Below, piece after piece: positions 12,900 through 13,200 of a stretch of DNA of 13,200 bases. Source of the stretch: an uncultured Bacteroidia bacterium (lineage in GTDB: Bacteria; Bacteroidota; Bacteroidia; Bacteroidales; Prolixibacteraceae); assembly GCA_903859795.1 (NCBI GenBank), contig CAIOOC010000550.1, forward strand, positions 1 through 13,200, read 5' to 3'. The notes below the pieces were generated by a model that was not told the DNA's origin, ran no database searches, and was given only the letters and a program-made list of their open reading frames with translations. How positions within the stretch are numbered: the first letter of the stretch is position 1; each line of letters starts with the position of its first letter. A program made the position numbers and the translations under genes.

Positions 12900-13200
12900 T
12901 CAATAAAAATATTGCTGACATTTGAAATAGATATATAATTACCGAAAAGATTAACCAAAACCAATTTAACTCGTAATCAAAATGGATATGTTGTTGGATT
13001 TTTAAAGAAGAGAACAAAATCAACAGAATTTGACCACAAAAGAATAGCCAATAGAACATATTAAAATAATCTTGCACAAAACTTCCCCATGTTTTGCCTT
13101 TAGGAGAATAACTTTTGCCGAAAATAATTTGTTTATTCTTTTCAAAATATCTGTCTCTAATTCTGTCTATGATTATCTGGTTACTTCTGCTGGAATAACC

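Larger units (their letters stand above)
11899..12904 (-). mobile_element. IS1595-family insertion sequence, about 1.0 kb
   Basis: Inverted repeats of 21 bp are exact at 11904-11924 and 12879-12899. AAAAATATT occurs directly outside on both sides (11891-11899 and 12905-12913), a likely 8-bp target duplication within a 9-bp match. Choosing the duplication as 11891-11898 and 12905-12912 places 5 bases outside each inverted repeat, giving 1006 bp. One base of uncertainty remains. The element appears complete, with an intact transposase. Confidence 0.85.
11749..13200 (-). pseudogene. membrane protein gene interrupted by IS1595-type insertion; runs off the right edge
   Basis: From the window edge (13200) the minus strand is open for 41 codons with no ATG, so the true start is beyond the window. 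It continues through VQDYFNMFYWLFF, two hydrophobic segments (YWLFFCGQILLILF and FWLIFSVIIYLF) and MSAIF, up to the insertion at about 12905. The displayed frame then enters the insertion sequence and stops at 12850. If the insertion and one copy of the target duplication are removed, the frame passes straight into 11890 and continues as SIFCRSWYFVKYSSAFEK, then EKMIKESCCIARC, for about 45 more codons to a TAA at 11749-11751, 6 bp before the SPFH ATG. The product is a likely two-helix membrane protein with a hydrophilic N-terminus. A short start at GTG 13077 is possible but not needed. Confidence 0.75.

Noticed and set aside
12850..13077. Independent 75-aa membrane protein
   Set aside because: Its apparent start is a GTG inside a longer open frame that continues to the window edge, and its last residues come from the IS. 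It is better described as part of the interrupted gene.
2241..13200. attR inside the window
   Set aside because: I looked for a repeat of the tRNA T-arm/acceptor sequence and did not find one.

Overview
The window looks like a low-GC Bacteroidota (Bacteroidetes) chromosome. The basis is the Bacteroidetes-type tyrosine integrase, the A/T-rich leaders with no obvious Shine-Dalgarno sequence before most starts, clusters of short palindromic intergenic repeats, and an IS1595-type transposase. The phylum is an inference from sequence style; no search was run.

Layout. Positions 1-2160 look like ordinary host chromosome, less AT-rich than what follows. They hold a class II aldolase-family protein (253-867), a repeat-rich spacer (868-1339) and 5'-methylthioadenosine phosphorylase (1340-2086). 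A CAU-anticodon tRNA, most like tRNA-Ile2, lies at 2161-2234. A strong terminator follows it, and then a tyrosine integrase on the same strand (about 2373-3803). This is the usual geometry of an element integrated into the 3' end of a tRNA gene. The T-loop and the CCA position of this tRNA are abnormal, as expected if its 3' part was rebuilt from the element or has decayed.

Positions 2240 to at least 8653 form an AT-rich mobile-element core. It carries the integrase, a short coiled-coil protein, a Rep_trans-like replication or mobilisation initiator, a small winged-helix-like DNA-binding protein, a 201-aa excisionase-type HTH protein, and a ParB-domain/DNA methyltransferase fusion. A 770-bp divergent intergenic region lies between the HTH gene and the methyltransferase. 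It contains two tandem 248-bp units, each opening with three head-to-tail 10-bp TGATAWARRW-type iterons that face an inverted set of three. A 15-bp hairpin motif occurs four times there. A TTGTCA-N4-TGACAA palindrome occurs once there and twice elsewhere in the element. This region is the best candidate for the element's control region or origin.

Positions 8735 to 13200 are all on the minus strand. In transcription order they are: a gene running in from the right edge that encodes a membrane protein and is split by an IS1595-family insertion (about 11899-12904); an SPFH protein with a C-terminal GYF_2 domain and a poly-proline tail; a short GYF_2 protein; a four-helix membrane protein; and a secreted two-domain protein. 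Joining the sequence on either side of the insertion at its target duplication restores an uninterrupted reading frame that stops 6 bp before the SPFH gene. The module was therefore probably a five-gene membrane-associated operon until the transposon landed in its first visible gene. It is not clear whether it is cargo of the tRNA-anchored element or host DNA, because no second copy of the tRNA end (attR) is visible in the window.
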